A DNA stretch of 64,000 bases. Origin: Symsagittifera roscoffensis (Eukaryota > Xenacoelomorpha > Acoela > Convolutidae). Below, piece by piece: positions 12,049 through 22,018 of this stretch (its first letter is position 1; the number at the start of each line of letters is the position of its first letter). The notes under the pieces were generated by a model that worked only from the letters and a program-made list of their open reading frames with translations, did not search any database and had not been told where the DNA came from. Location: NCBI RefSeq assembly GCF_963678635.1, contig NC_087062.1, positions 38,156,518 through 38,220,517 on the forward strand, read 5' to 3'. Position numbers and translations under genes: made by a program.

Positions 12049-12698
12049 GTTTTATGTGTGTGATAAAAACTCAAGTGAAAAACTAAGCAACCAAGTTGTA
12101 ATTGAAAACTGAAAGAAAACGTTTAGTTGAGTTTTGAGCATTAAAAAATTGGTTGCATTTATAAATTTGTATTTTGATTTTATTTAGTGGCTTTAGAGAC
12201 ACTTACAATTTATCTAGAAAGGCTTGAGCAAAGAGTATATTTAAATATTCTAGCCTGCATGACTATTTTTAATCAACTAGGACAACTGATCACTTTGTGG
12301 TGACAGGAAAGACTTGGGTAATCTCTTGAAGGGGAGATTGTTTCATTGTTCTTTCTAAACACAGACTTCCTTAGTTTTATGTGTGTGACAAAAACTCAAG
12401 TGAGAAACTAAGCAACCAAGTTGTAATTGAAAACTGAAAGGAAACGTTTAGTTGAGTTTTGAGCATTAAAGAATTGGTTGCATTTATAAATTTGTATTTT
12501 GATTTTAGTTAGTGGCTTTAGAGTCACTTACAATTTATCTAGAAAGGCTTGAGCAAAGAGTATATTTAAATATTCTAGCCTGCATGATTGTTTTTAATCA
12601 ACTAGGACAACTGATCACTTTGTGGTGACAGGAAAGGCTTGGGTAATCTCTTGAAGGGGAGATTGTTTCATTGTTCTTTCTAAACACAGACTTCCTTA
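12049..12698 (+). repeat. 325-bp direct tandem duplication in the element's 3' region
   Basis: Two adjacent copies (12049-12373 and 12374-12698) differ at only a few positions. Both end in a TTCCTTAG stretch. Duplicated U3 enhancer blocks are common in retroviral and gypsy LTRs, which supports an LTR reading of this region. The high identity shows the duplication is recent relative to the decay of the coding frames. Confidence 0.9.
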
Positions 12699-13900
12699 GT
12701 TTTAATATTCAGGACCAATAACAACTAAATTTTCCGAAGGAAAGAAGCATAGTAGGATAATTTTAGCTTGTTGGTTGGCAGGACTGTCCTGCAAACTAAC
12801 ACCTTATAAAACCTAGGAGAAAAAACTTTTAATCAGGGCGTTGACATTGGAAGTCAGAAAAAAAGTTTTACCTCAAGTCATATCCTCGAAAGTGCAGATT
12901 AGTGAAAGAATTTGGAAGGCTATAGTAGTGTAGTATGATGCCATTTATATTCTGTAGTGAGTCGATATGACGTGGATAAGAATAATTTGGTGCATTTTGT
13001 AAATTCTGTTCGATGACACTGTACCAATTTTACGAACATTGCGAGATTCAATGGGGACATTGACCGGGCTGTCCGGGGAGTATGTGACATTCGACCAGAA
13101 TGGATGAAAATGCAGATTCGGCAATTTCGAATTGTTAGCAGCTAACCTTCCTAATTGGCAGTTTTGAAGGATTAGCAGTGTTATTGGAACGATTAGTCAA
13201 ACTGTGAAGGCTAGAATATTCTGTTATTTTAATTTTTTTAAAATTTCGAAGGATGACGTCATATTTCTGAGAAACGTCAAGATCGGCCATTTTAGTGCAG
13301 ATTAGTGAAATCCAGAATTAAGACACAACAACAATAGTAGAATTACGAATACGGCGACAACAACGAGAATTGCGATAGAAAAGCAACAACGAATAGCAAG
13401 AATAAGCAGAGACCGCTCCGAGTTGCAAAGATTGTGTCGCTACAATCGTTGCAAGGCCGTTCACAACAACGGTGAAGGGTAGAAAAACAGCCTTCCGGAA
13501 AGAAGATAAGGGTGTTATTTCCCCGGATTAAGGAATCTGGAGGGGTCTTGGGACTGGAACTGAAATCCTTTTATATAAAGTTTTAGCTTCCCTATTATGT
13601 CCTGAATTGAATTTATTTACCATCTGAATTCTCCGACGATGAGAAGCTAGGAGTTAGGGGAAAAGGTTGATCCATCTTCGATGGAGATGATTATTTTTAT
13701 CTAATTAAATAAAAACAATAGTAATATAATAAATAGTAGTAGACCTGTTTTTATGAGTGACCCTGTTTTTATGAGTGACCTCGTGGTCTGAGGATACTGA
13801 GACCCAGCCGTGAGCTCACTAATTTTGCACGCAAGTAAGTTAATTTGAGCGTTCGACAGTAACGTTTTTGTCGACCCGATGATAGAAAGACCACCAAAAG
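12699..13900 (+). promoter_or_regulatory. Probable 3' LTR/UTR with CRE-like site, TATA box and poly(A) signals
   Basis: This is noncoding. A perfect palindrome ATGACGTCAT (13253-13262) contains the CRE core TGACGTCA. TATATAAA lies at 13572-13579. AATAAA occurs near 13707 and again near 13728. An 18-bp sequence is duplicated in tandem at 13745-13780. The order enhancer-TATA-poly(A) fits an LTR, but no second LTR is present in the window for comparison and the exact ends are unknown. Confidence 0.4.
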
Positions 13901-14308
13901 AACTGGCTTTGGTAGAGACGGTGAAAAGCATGTAGAGCTCTGTTTAGACGTTTGCCAGTCGTCTTAGGACCTAGCTTTGTTTTCCGTCGATATGTACTTC
14001 CGGGCAAATATTACAAATCTTCTGCCTTAGGGGTGCAAAAATGTTTAAAATACATCCAACATAGACAATTCTATCTGTACTATAATCGAGGAGGGTAGAT
14101 TTTAATTGACAATTCTCTTGATGCTTTAATATAGACTTGATTTATTCATAAAATTTTGCCGATGTATTTACATACCGTTGGTACGGCCCTATTCAACTTG
14201 TGCACGTACCGTCGCATGACGGAAGGGCCCATTTTAATGACTTTTTTTTCAGACATCTTCACGTTTTCCTGGTATTTAATAAATTTGTTAGAGACGGATA
14301 GTCTTGTA
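13901..14308. other. No gene seen
   Basis: This is the junction between the LTR element and the Penelope-like element. I see no coding sense, repeat or RNA gene. A GGAAGGGCCC stretch near 14220 faces GGCCCTATTC near 14186, giving weak local symmetry only. Confidence 0.5.
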
Positions 14309-14671
14309 TAAGGCTATAGTTCCAGAATCGAAAAATTCTGGCTAAAACAACAAAATTTTGAAACAACTTACATGTTAGCATGAAAATTAGCGACAAAACG
14401 AAATTGTGAAAACAAAAAGGATGAAAACTCTCAGAAAATTGTGAAAATTGTTTTAAGTTGTTACATAATAATTGTTACATAATTTCAGTGATATTTGTAA
14501 AGTTTTGATTGGTTGAATTTATAAAATTTTGAATTAATGATTTGTATGACACTTTTTATGATCTTTGATCATTTTGTACGGATACTTTAGAATTTTTAAA
14601 ACCTGAAGATGCACAAAAATGTGCAACAACTTTGTTTGAATTTACAATTTTAACCCATTCTCAAAATATTT
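14309..14671 (+). repeat. Upstream pseudo-LTR of the Penelope-like element
   Basis: This is a 363-bp direct repeat, matched almost base for base by 18139-18501. It contains CCTGAAGATGCAC near 14602, the conserved half of a hammerhead-like motif, but the second half of the core is not intact here. A third partial copy begins near 19382. Confidence 0.92.
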
Positions 14672-14810
14672 AGATGTAAAATTTTGAAACCCTACTGCGT
14701 TGAGCCAATTCTCAATTAAAGTCTCTCCTACAAGGAGACGTAATTTAAAAATTTTTTCCCTTGTTTTAGTGGAGAAATCATTTTAGTTGAAAAATATTTT
14801 TATTTTTTAC

Positions 14811-15813
14811 CATGTTAGAATTGAAATCGTCTACATTGTAGCGGCTAGCTCCCTCTACCACTGCCTGGAACAACTTAGCAACCCGGAAAAAGAACAATTT
14901 CTGCCCAAAAATTTGGCTATTCCGGGACTTTCTTTAAACCCGAACACCACGAACCCACAGAAAAACCTCGCAAGCCTACTCTGCAGGGCACCTCCAGCAG
15001 AAAAACGTCAAGTGGTGGTGTGGCACGACATCATCAATAATTCTATCAACAGCTCCCGCTCAAACAATTACAGAGCTTGCACTGCAGAGGAATTGACAGA
15101 AATCCTGAAGTTACTGACAATTATCAGCGCAATTGTATACTGTCAGAGAAACGGTACACCGGATATCAGGAACCAGCTGATCAGCTCGGGTATTCTTGTC
15201 ATTCCTATTACAAAGTGTCTCATTTCAAAGAGGAAGAGAAGAACGGAGCTGGTCAACGAATATCAGGCACTGCAGCAGGACGTCCAGCTGGAGCTAAAGT
15301 CTTTGCTGATTGTGTTCGAACACCAAGACAACCTGCCAGCTGTCTTGACCAAGCTTCGTTCAAACACGAAGAAGAAATCTCAAGCGAGAAGGAGGGCGGA
15401 GAAAAGAAGACTGGTGAACATAGGCGAGGCAACTGTTGGTCCAACTGACGAGGAGGCTTCAACGGAGAAGGTGAGTTAAACTTGTGTTACTTGAGTTGCT
15501 TTGTGTCACGTGAGGTTTATTCCCCGTGGCCTGCAAACCAATGAGCAAAGTTGTGCTCCCACCTCCAATCTTGATTTGGATTTTGAAAAACAAACTCATT
15601 TGGAAATTAGTCCGTGATTATGCGTTCATATATGTTAAATTTATCAACTGTCACCAACGTGTTAAATTTTTGAGAGTTTGTCTAGAAAACGACATTATAC
15701 TTGATTTTTTTTAGTTTCAGGGTACCGGAAAATGGGGTGTTTTCGAACCAAGTGGTACACAGTTTTCAGACAAAACTTCTAAGAACGGAGATAAACAAGG
15801 CAAGGACAGATGA
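14811..15813 (+). CDS. ORF upstream of the Penelope RT, spliced, unknown function
   Basis: A frame open from 14787 to 15479 has a sensible protein from about codon 20. It has a helical N-terminal half, a central part with VVVWHDIINNSI (near 15010), then ISSGILVIPI (near 15180) and a basic tail (RRRAEKRRL near 15392). A strong donor AAG|GTGAGT follows at 15470/15471 and an acceptor TTTCAG ends at 15720; joining them keeps the frame for 30 more codons to TGA 15811-15813. A 250-bp intron inside a Penelope-like element is in line with this group's known habit of retaining introns. It may be an ORF1 of the element or a host exon picked up by it; the start codon is uncertain. I recognise no domain. 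Confidence 0.45.
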
Positions 15814-15961
15814 GAAAAACGTTGAAGTCAAACTAGAAAGGGCGAGAGGCGCAGTATAGAGGGGTGTAAGTGAGACGTTTTGGGCTTCGGTAAATAAATA
15901 TTTAAGTCTTAGGGGACAAAAACAAACAGCAACAGTCAAAGAGACCCATCAGAAGAAGCTA

Positions 15962-17781
15962 ATGAAACTATCAGAAAGGCAAGACCGACCTCTAGGGAAG
16001 CAAGGTGAGGGTTCGGTAAGAGCTCTTGATGATGTTGAATTACCAAATTGGGTACAACAAGTGTTGGCATTAGGGCCGAAGCATCCCGTCAGGGATAAAA
16101 TTAATGGGACACACTTTCTCGCCGACATTGACATCTTTCTATCGGATCTCAAAAATCGTAAAGTCCCCGGGGAGGCCCTTTGTGTGATCGAAGCTGTGGC
16201 AAAAGCCTATGCTAAAAGGGTGAAACAAACACCATCTGACAAAGGCGTTGAGAAGGCCCGAAATAACTGAAGAGTAATGGATTAATTGCGGTACTGTATG
16301 ACAAAGGCGTGGGTTTTTGTGTAATGAGAAAGGACACCTACGAGAACAAGTTGTCGGATACATTAGATTCAAATCAATTCAGCAAAAGTAAAGGAACAAG
16401 TGATGCGATTGTTTTGAAGATAGAAAGAGACATCAATAAGGAGTTGCTGGCTATGAGGAAAAAAGATGAAATAAGTGAGAGTCTCTACACAAGGATGAGG
16501 TCTACTGGGGGGCAGCGCGCCAGGCTTTATGGGTTGGCGAAAGTGCATAAAGTGAATACTCCATTAAGACCGGTCCTCTCCTTGCCTGCTAGCTCTTATT
16601 ATAACTTGAACAAGGTTCTTGCAAAATTTTTCGAGAAAATTGAGGGCGCAAACATCAAAACCAACTCACTAGATGCGAGAGAAATCTTAGAGAGCACTAA
16701 TCTTGAGCCCAATGAAAATTTGAGATCTCTAGATGTGAAGAGAAATGTTCCACTGAAAGAAGCAATAGATATAGCTCTGAGAAAACTATATGAGCAAAAT
16801 GAACCACCATCAATTGCTAGGAAAACCATGAAGAGACTGTTGAACATGGCAGTTAGTCGAGTCCATTTCAAGTGCAATGAAACATGGTACGTTCAGAAAG
16901 ATGGTTTGGCAATGGGGGCATCTCTTGCCGTTATTTTAGCAAATCGTTGGCTGAAGCAGTACGAAACTGCACTATCGAGGGACATTCCCGAAATGTTTTT
17001 TGCCCGAGAAAGATCTTAACGGAATATGTTCCGAGTGCAATCAGAAAGTCATGTACAGGTCAAAAGGTGTAGAATGTGAGTGCTGTTTGAACTGGTATCA
17101 CGTAAAATGCGGTGATATATCAGATAATGAGTATCGAAATATGAGTGAAACCGTCTGGTACTGTAGAAAATGCATCGCAATAAGAGAGAAACATAAGTCA
17201 GTGCAACAAGCTAAGTTTTTCTCCGTTACGTTGACGATATAGTGAGAACAGTGAAGGGTGATCCTGAAAAAAAGCTACAGGCTGCAAACTTACTACAACC
17301 AAATTTACAGTTCACAATAGAGACACCAAACACAAACGGAAATTTGGCATTTTTGGATTTACAAATTAGAATTGACAAAAGCAGGAAAATTAGCTGTGCG
17401 TGTTATCAAAAACCAACAGATACAGGTACCATACTAAATTTTAGAAGCTGCGCCCCCCTTCAGTACAAGAGAAGTGTGATTGAAGGAACTGTTCACCGGG
17501 TTTTCCGCAGTACGTCAACATGGGAAGAATATGATAAAGCTATGAAAATTAACCGTGAGCAGTGGTTGGATAACCAATATCCGGAAAAATGGTCGTCGCG
17601 GGTTGCATCCCATGCCCTTGAAAAGATCATCAGCGAGGGCAAAAACAAAAAGAACGTGGCTGAGAAAAAGAAGCCCTGTGATTATAGCAGTGATTCACCA
17701 CCCATCTTGATGTTCCAATATAGGGGGATTCACAGTCAGACATTAGCAAAAAAAAAATGCGCGATATCACCTATGCGCTGA
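15962..17781 (+). pseudogene. Penelope-type reverse transcriptase, frameshifted, with PHD insertion
   Basis: The reading starts at ATG 15962 with the typical N-terminal part (LPNWVQQVLALGPKHPVRDK, ADIDIFL), changes frame near 16265, and continues with LYGLAKVHK and PLRPVLSLP (RT fingers). Motif A retains the catalytic Asp (SLDVK near 16730), but residues normally following it are missing, apparently a short in-frame deletion. GLAMGASLAVILAN (motif B region) is at 16906-16947. The YVDD catalytic box is at 17227-17238 in the original frame. The thumb region runs to about 17750, where the frame changes again in a run of A. The RT copies the element's RNA into DNA primed at a nicked target. The breaks make this copy inactive. 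Confidence 0.88.
17000..17217 (+). CDS. PHD zinc finger embedded in the Penelope RT
   Basis: A C4-H-C3 finger is complete here: CSEC at 17030-17041, CECC near 17078, WYHVKC with the zinc histidine near 17095, and WYC-x2-C near 17156, with the usual tryptophan two residues before the seventh ligand. PHD fingers often read histone H3 tails. The finger lies between RT motif B and the YVDD box, where RT proteins normally have only a short linker. It is read one frame away from both sides; the two frame changes fall in T runs (16995-17001 and 17216-17220), so the finger was probably in frame before decay. Inference: chromatin-guided targeting of the element. Confidence 0.8.
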
Positions 17782-18149
17782 TAATATTCACGACGAGAAA
17801 AATGAAAACTTGTATGCCCTCTCTAAAATCCTCCTTTTCCAGTGAATTGAAATCAAAAGTGGTGTACAGACTTGAATTTTGTGGGTGCAAATCCATCTAT
17901 GTTGGCCAGACGGTCCGACATCTCACCACAATGATTGAGAAACACCGAAAAGAGGATACCCCAGTTAGACAGCATATAAGGCAGTGTGGTAGTGAGAGTG
18001 GTAAGTCTGAGTTTAATTGGAAAATAATCGACCAGGCGTACAGCAGCATCAAATTACTTACATTAGAGGCGCATCACATTAGAAAAGAGAGACCGGCAAT
18101 TAACACGCGCGACGAGTTTAGAAGTAGGGAGCTGACACTAAGGCTATAG
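17757..18149 (+). CDS. GIY-YIG endonuclease domain of the Penelope-like element
   Basis: The frame runs to TAG 18147-18149. The diagnostic pair is VVY (17857-17865) and YVG in SIYVGQT (near 17896), followed by the HLTT...EKH helix and the glutamate in TLEAHHI (near 18064). The GIY-YIG nuclease nicks target DNA to prime reverse transcription and is the hallmark partner of Penelope RTs. The arginine usually found after HLTT is methionine here (HLTTM), so activity is doubtful. The end SRELTLRL runs straight into the downstream pseudo-LTR. Confidence 0.85.
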   Translation: MRDITYALIIFTTRKMKTCMPSLKSSFSSELKSKVVYRLEFCGCKSIYVGQTVRHLTTMIEKHRKEDTPVRQHIRQCGSESGKSEFNWKIIDQAYSSIKLLTLEAHHIRKERPAINTRDEFRSRELTLRL

Positions 18150-18501
18150 TTCCAGAATCGAAAACTTCTGGCTAAAACAACAAAATTTTGAAACAACTTA
18201 CATGTTAGCATAAAAATTAGCGACGAAACGAAATTGTGAAAACAAAAAGGATGAAAACTCTCAGAAAATTGTGAAAATTGTTTTAAGTTGTTACATAATA
18301 ATTGTTACATAATTTCAGTGATATTTGTAAAGTTTTGATTGGTTGAATTTATAAAATTTTGAAGTAATGATTTGTATGACACTTTTTATGATCTTTGATC
18401 ATTTTGTACGGATACTTTAGAATTTTTAAAACCTGAAGATGCACAAAAATGTGCAACAACTTTGTTTGAATTTACAATTTTAACCCATTCTCAAAATATT
18501 T
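18139..18501 (+). repeat. Downstream pseudo-LTR of the Penelope-like element
   Basis: This repeat is nearly identical to 14309-14671. It begins within the last codons of the endonuclease and ends where a different repeat (with TTATTGTAAATGACATTTG) takes over. Confidence 0.92.
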
Positions 18502-18536
18502 TATTGTAAATGACATTTGTAAATTGATGTTTTATC

Positions 18537-18719
18537 GTCATTTAGATAAGTTTATTGTAAAAATCCTGACGATGCACATAGTTGCGAAAACGTTCGAAAT
18601 TTACTTTTTAGCAAAAATTTTTTCGATATTTGTAAAAATTTTTGCTAAAAAGTAAATTTCAAACGTTTTCGCAACTATGTGCATCGTCAGGATTTTTACA
18701 ATAAACTACTCTAAATGAC
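18537..18719. repeat. Palindrome with 86-bp arms and 11-bp spacer
   Basis: The arms 18537-18622 and 18634-18719 are nearly perfect inverted copies. Each contains a hammerhead-like motif, so two motifs face each other. It may come from two truncated elements joined head to head. Confidence 0.88.
18565..18592 (+). ncRNA. Hammerhead-ribozyme-like motif of Penelope type
   Basis: CCTGACGATGCA is followed by a short loop and TGCGAAAACG, giving the CUGANGA...GAAA core around a 3-bp stem. Variants recur near 19041, 19307 and 19863 on the plus strand and at 18664-18691 on the minus strand. Hammerhead ribozymes are reported in Penelope-like elements. Here stem II is short and there is an extra U, so self-cleavage is uncertain. 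Confidence 0.45.
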
Positions 18720-20260
18720 CGGGCTTGAACACGCGCGATGAGTTTAGGAGCAGGGAGTTAACACTGAAAATTTAGTCCCAAAATATTTTTGGTTTTTTAT
18801 TCAAAACGTACATGTCTAAATCGAAATTATGACTCAGAAACTTCCAGACAAATTAATTTTAAAATGTTTAATTAATTTTAGAGGTTAAAAGTATTTTAAT
18901 CTTAATAGTAATTTAGAGGTCAACTGTGATTGGCTAATTTTTTATCATGATGGTTTAGAACCAAATTGTATGTGATTTATTGTAAATAACATTTGTAAAT
19001 TGATGTTTTATCGTCATTTAGAGTAGTTTATTGTAAAAATCCTGACTATGCACATAGTTGCGAAAACGTTTGAAATTTACTTTTTAGCAAAAATTTCTTC
19101 AATTTTACTTGTAAATTCGTGATAAACCAAAAAGCGAAGAGCTTGAAATTAAAAACTGTTTTCCCATTAAAGGGCCAGTATAAAAATTTTTAATGATATT
19201 TGTAAAGTTTAGATTGGTTGAATTTTTAAAATTTTGAAGTAATGATGTGTATGACACTTTTTATGATCTTTGATCATTTTGTACAGATAATTTAGAATTT
19301 TTAAAACCTGAAGATGCACAAAAATTTGCGAAAACGTGTGTTTGAATTTACAGTTTTAATGCATTCTCAACATAAATTTGTTTCTAGGGAGCTGACACTA
19401 AGGCTATAGTTCCAGAATCGAAAAATTCTGGCTAAAACAACAAAATTTTGAAACAACTTACACGTTAGAATGAAAATTAGAGAAAAAACGAAATTGTGAA
19501 AACAAAAAGGATGAAAACTCTCAGAAACTTGTGACAAAATGTTTAAAGTTGTTACATAATAGTTCTTTCATAATTTCAGTGATATTTGTAAAATTTAGTC
19601 CCAAAATATTTTTGGTTTTTTATTTAAAACGTACATGTCTAAATCTAAATTATGACTCAGAAACTTCCAGACAAATTAATTTTAAAATGTGTAATTAATT
19701 TTAGAGGTTAAAGTATTTTAATCTTAATAGTAATTTAGAGGTCAACTGTGATTGGCTAATTTTTTATCATGATGGTTTAGAACCAAATTGTATGTGATTT
19801 ATTGTAAATGACATTTGTAAATTGATGTTTTATCGTCATTTAGATAAGTTTATTGTAAAAATCCTGACGATGCACATAGTTGCGAAAACGTTCGAAATTT
19901 ACTTTTTAGCAAAAATTTCTTCGATATTTGTAAAGTTTAGATTGGTTGAATTTTTAAAATTTTGAAGTAATGATGTGTATGACACTTTTTATGATCTTTG
20001 ATCATTTTGTACAGATAATTTAGAATTTTCAAAACCTGAAGATGCACAAAAACGTTTGTTTGAATTTACAATTTTAACGCATTCTCAACATAAATTTGTT
20101 TCATTTGAAAAAAAAAAACATTAATCTTGATGATGCACATGATAGGCAAAAACGTTTGAATTAACATTTTTTGGAAGTAGTATTTTACAATGTTTCATTG
20201 ATTGTACAGAACAATTAGTTCATTTTAGAATTTGGAAAGTGCAGTTTGATAGTGTCGGCG

Positions 20261-20924
20261 TTTTTAATGTCTTGTTATCGAGTTGAATTATTACTTCCGT
20301 ATCTAGAAAATTCCGAGGTTTTTGACTGGAATACGTGGACTTCTGACTGTAACCTCGGTTACTTTGATACTTTTGACCTTCTGATTACTGTGGTTGAATT
20401 TACTAAGATATAAAACCAGCGATTTTTCAAAAACATTAATTACCCCAGCCTTTTTAAACGGTTGTTTTAGGTTAATTTCTTTCAACAGATTTTAGATAGC
20501 AATTTTGTCGTTTTTTCGAGGCACTATAGGTGTGAGCCATGGGCTAGTTTTTTTAGGTTTTTTGCTGATACAATATGGCTGCAAGAAAGGAAGCTTTTCC
20601 GCATATAGAAATTTTGCATTGCAAGAGACGCAAATCTCAGCATTTATTCATTTTTAGAAAATTGATTCCAGTTGTTTTTGACTTTACAAAAGTTGTCATG
20701 ATGATTATGATTATTTCTTACATCTACTTTCAAATTTTTTGTCAAACAAAAGTGTAGTTTACAATTTGCAAAGATTTTTTGCTATTGTATATGGCTGGTC
20801 GTTGAAATGCCAAATTGTGAAATCGTCATGGAATGTTCAAATTGTTAAAAGGTTTTACGGTTATAACGTTTTTTTTTTTTGTTACGAAATGCTTGATATA
20901 GTTTGGATTATTTTAAAGAGAATC
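20261..20924 (+). promoter_or_regulatory. Upstream region of the PIH1D2-like gene
   Basis: This is AT-rich and noncoding as far as I can tell. A short open frame from ATG 20575 has no recognisable protein. No TATA box stands out. The 5' end of the PIH1D2 transcript must lie here or further upstream. Confidence 0.35.
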
Positions 20925-21866
20925 ATGGAGCAACTTAACTTCAGTAAGAAACCAGATCATACCATGAACCAGGCCCAGCATATATGGAGCATGCTAGATG
21001 AGTTGTCTCTATCAGACCCTGATTCTTATCGGTCTTTTATATCGAAAACTCTCGCGGAGAGCAAGTCAGCTATTGAAAAAGAAAAACTTGTTACCAAATG
21101 GAAGGTCTTAATGGCCAAGTCAAATGCACTTCACAAAGAGCTATTATTAAACTTGTTAATTGACAAATCTATTCCCATTAAAACTGAAGACGAATTACCC
21201 TTAAAATCTACATGGACAGCAATTCCTATCGAAAAATACGTCATTGTTCACGTGTTTTTGCACCCAGCGATAGTTTCTAGCATTGAAAAAGAGAAAGCTG
21301 CTTACGATGAGCTCATAAAGTTTATAATCTATACACTGCAGCAGAAATCTAATTTGACGTTCGATCAGTCATCTCTACATGAAATCAACGTAAAAAACTT
21401 CAGTCAAATTGTTGCCTGTGAATTGGATAAATTCACTGGAAAGTTTCCCTCAGTTTCCCCGAAGTCGAATAATCGAGATATATCTTCAATGAACCCTGCT
21501 CCTGATATACAATTACCTTCTATGGTTCATGAGGTTTCAGAGCCGGAAAATTTTTTTGATGACGATCCACCAAAATTAAAATGCAATCTTGTTCAGGAAA
21601 TAAATTCGACTAATGGGGGCATTCCCGAGCCGATTTACAACTACTCCTGTGAAAATGGTGTTTTGCTGTACCAAATTGAATTACCAGACATTGAAAAGCT
21701 TGGAGATTATGAATTGACCTTGACCACAGGTGGAATCATTTTTGAAATTCACGGAAAATACAGACTGGAGCACCCGCATAATTTGAAAATAGATGAAAAT
21801 AATGTCAGTGCAAAATTTGTTCGAAAATTGCGACGTTTAAAAATAAAACTTCAGCAAATGTGCTAG
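20925..21866 (+). CDS. PIH1D2: PIH1 domain-containing protein 2 homologue
   Basis: A single-exon gene of 313 codons; human PIH1D2 is also about 315. The N-terminus IWSMLDELSLSDPDSYRSFI matches the family's opening helix pattern. A PIH1 N-domain follows (about residues 50-170) and a C-terminal CS-like beta domain (about 240-310) ends in AKFVRKLRRLKIKL. PIH proteins are HSP90/R2TP-type co-chaperones; PIH1D2 forms an R2TP-like (R2SP) complex, and PIH proteins assist cytoplasmic assembly of axonemal dynein arms. ATG 20925 (MEQLNF) was chosen because homology starts about 15 residues on; ATG at 20964 is an alternative. Its stop lies only 152 bp before the next gene's start. No AATAAA is seen after the stop. 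Confidence 0.85.
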   Translation: MEQLNFSKKPDHTMNQAQHIWSMLDELSLSDPDSYRSFISKTLAESKSAIEKEKLVTKWKVLMAKSNALHKELLLNLLIDKSIPIKTEDELPLKSTWTAIPIEKYVIVHVFLHPAIVSSIEKEKAAYDELIKFIIYTLQQKSNLTFDQSSLHEINVKNFSQIVACELDKFTGKFPSVSPKSNNRDISSMNPAPDIQLPSMVHEVSEPENFFDDDPPKLKCNLVQEINSTNGGIPEPIYNYSCENGVLLYQIELPDIEKLGDYELTLTTGGIIFEIHGKYRLEHPHNLKIDENNVSAKFVRKLRRLKIKLQQMC

Positions 21867-22018
21867 TTTAGGCTGCACTTGTATATTGTTTGATTTGTGT
21901 ATATAAAAATGCATTTGTAAAAATTGAAGTCACATGGATGGTAAATTTCTTTATGCGGAGGTTTGACGATGTATTTTGTTTCAGAAGCATCTCTGCAGTA
22001 GCAAAAAAACTCAACATT
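21867..22018 (+). promoter_or_regulatory. Short intercistronic region with a candidate trans-splice acceptor
   Basis: Only 152 bp separate the two dynein-assembly genes. It holds no canonical poly(A) signal. GTATTTTGTTTCAG ends at 21984, a good 3' splice site 34 bp before the next ATG, with no donor recognised between the genes. This is the layout of an operon resolved by spliced-leader trans-splicing. An ordinary cis intron from an unseen upstream 5' UTR exon is the alternative. Confidence 0.4.

Larger units (their letters stand above)
1..13900 (+). mobile_element. Giant Ty3/gypsy-type LTR retroelement, 3' part, decayed
   Basis: This block runs from inside pol (RT, RNase H and any gag lie left of the window) through integrase, an extra 3' frame of about 8.9 kb and a noncoding tail with LTR-like signals. 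Its coding part is visibly richer in G+C than the AT-rich remainder. All frames lie on the plus strand, and the breaks are point stops and small frameshifts, as expected of a dead copy. The right end near 13.9 kb is my estimate, because the 5' LTR needed for comparison is not in the window. More than 13 kb is present without gag-RT, so the whole element was probably 17 kb or longer. Giant gypsy elements are known elsewhere, for example Burro of planarians; I cannot say whether this one is related. Confidence 0.75.
14309..18501 (+). mobile_element. Penelope-like element between pseudo-LTRs, decayed
   Basis: The element has a reverse transcriptase of the Penelope group followed by a C-terminal GIY-YIG endonuclease. 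It is flanked by near-identical 363-bp direct repeats at 14309-14671 and 18139-18501. The stop codon of the endonuclease lies inside the start of the downstream repeat. Penelope-like elements typically show direct pseudo-LTRs, tandem truncated copies and retained introns; all three are seen here. Frame changes near 16.27, 17.00, 17.22 and 17.75 kb and a short gap in RT motif A show this copy is dead. Confidence 0.88.
18502..20260 (+). repeat. Array of 5'-truncated Penelope 3' ends
   Basis: Pieces of at least two related elements lie in tandem. Near 18727-18774 the sequence encodes the same endonuclease tail (TRDEFRSRELTL) followed by a different 3' tail, present twice (18771-19100 and 19594-19922). 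At 19382-19590 the tail SRELTLRL and the first 190 bp of the pseudo-LTR recur. Head-to-tail arrays with 5' truncation are a known Penelope habit. Confidence 0.85.

Noticed and set aside
13701-13931. Minus-strand 76-codon frame
   Set aside because: Antisense to the LTR-like region and made partly of an 18-bp tandem repeat; not protein-like.
20575-20757. 60-codon frame upstream of PIH1D2
   Set aside because: No recognisable protein and no splice junction joining it to PIH1D2; it is more likely 5' noncoding sequence.
21890-22018. Upstream in-frame extension of the DNAAF8-like start
   Set aside because: The frame is open, but the sequence is hydrophobic, unlike the protein, and is crossed by a good 3' splice site; ATG 22019 is preferred.
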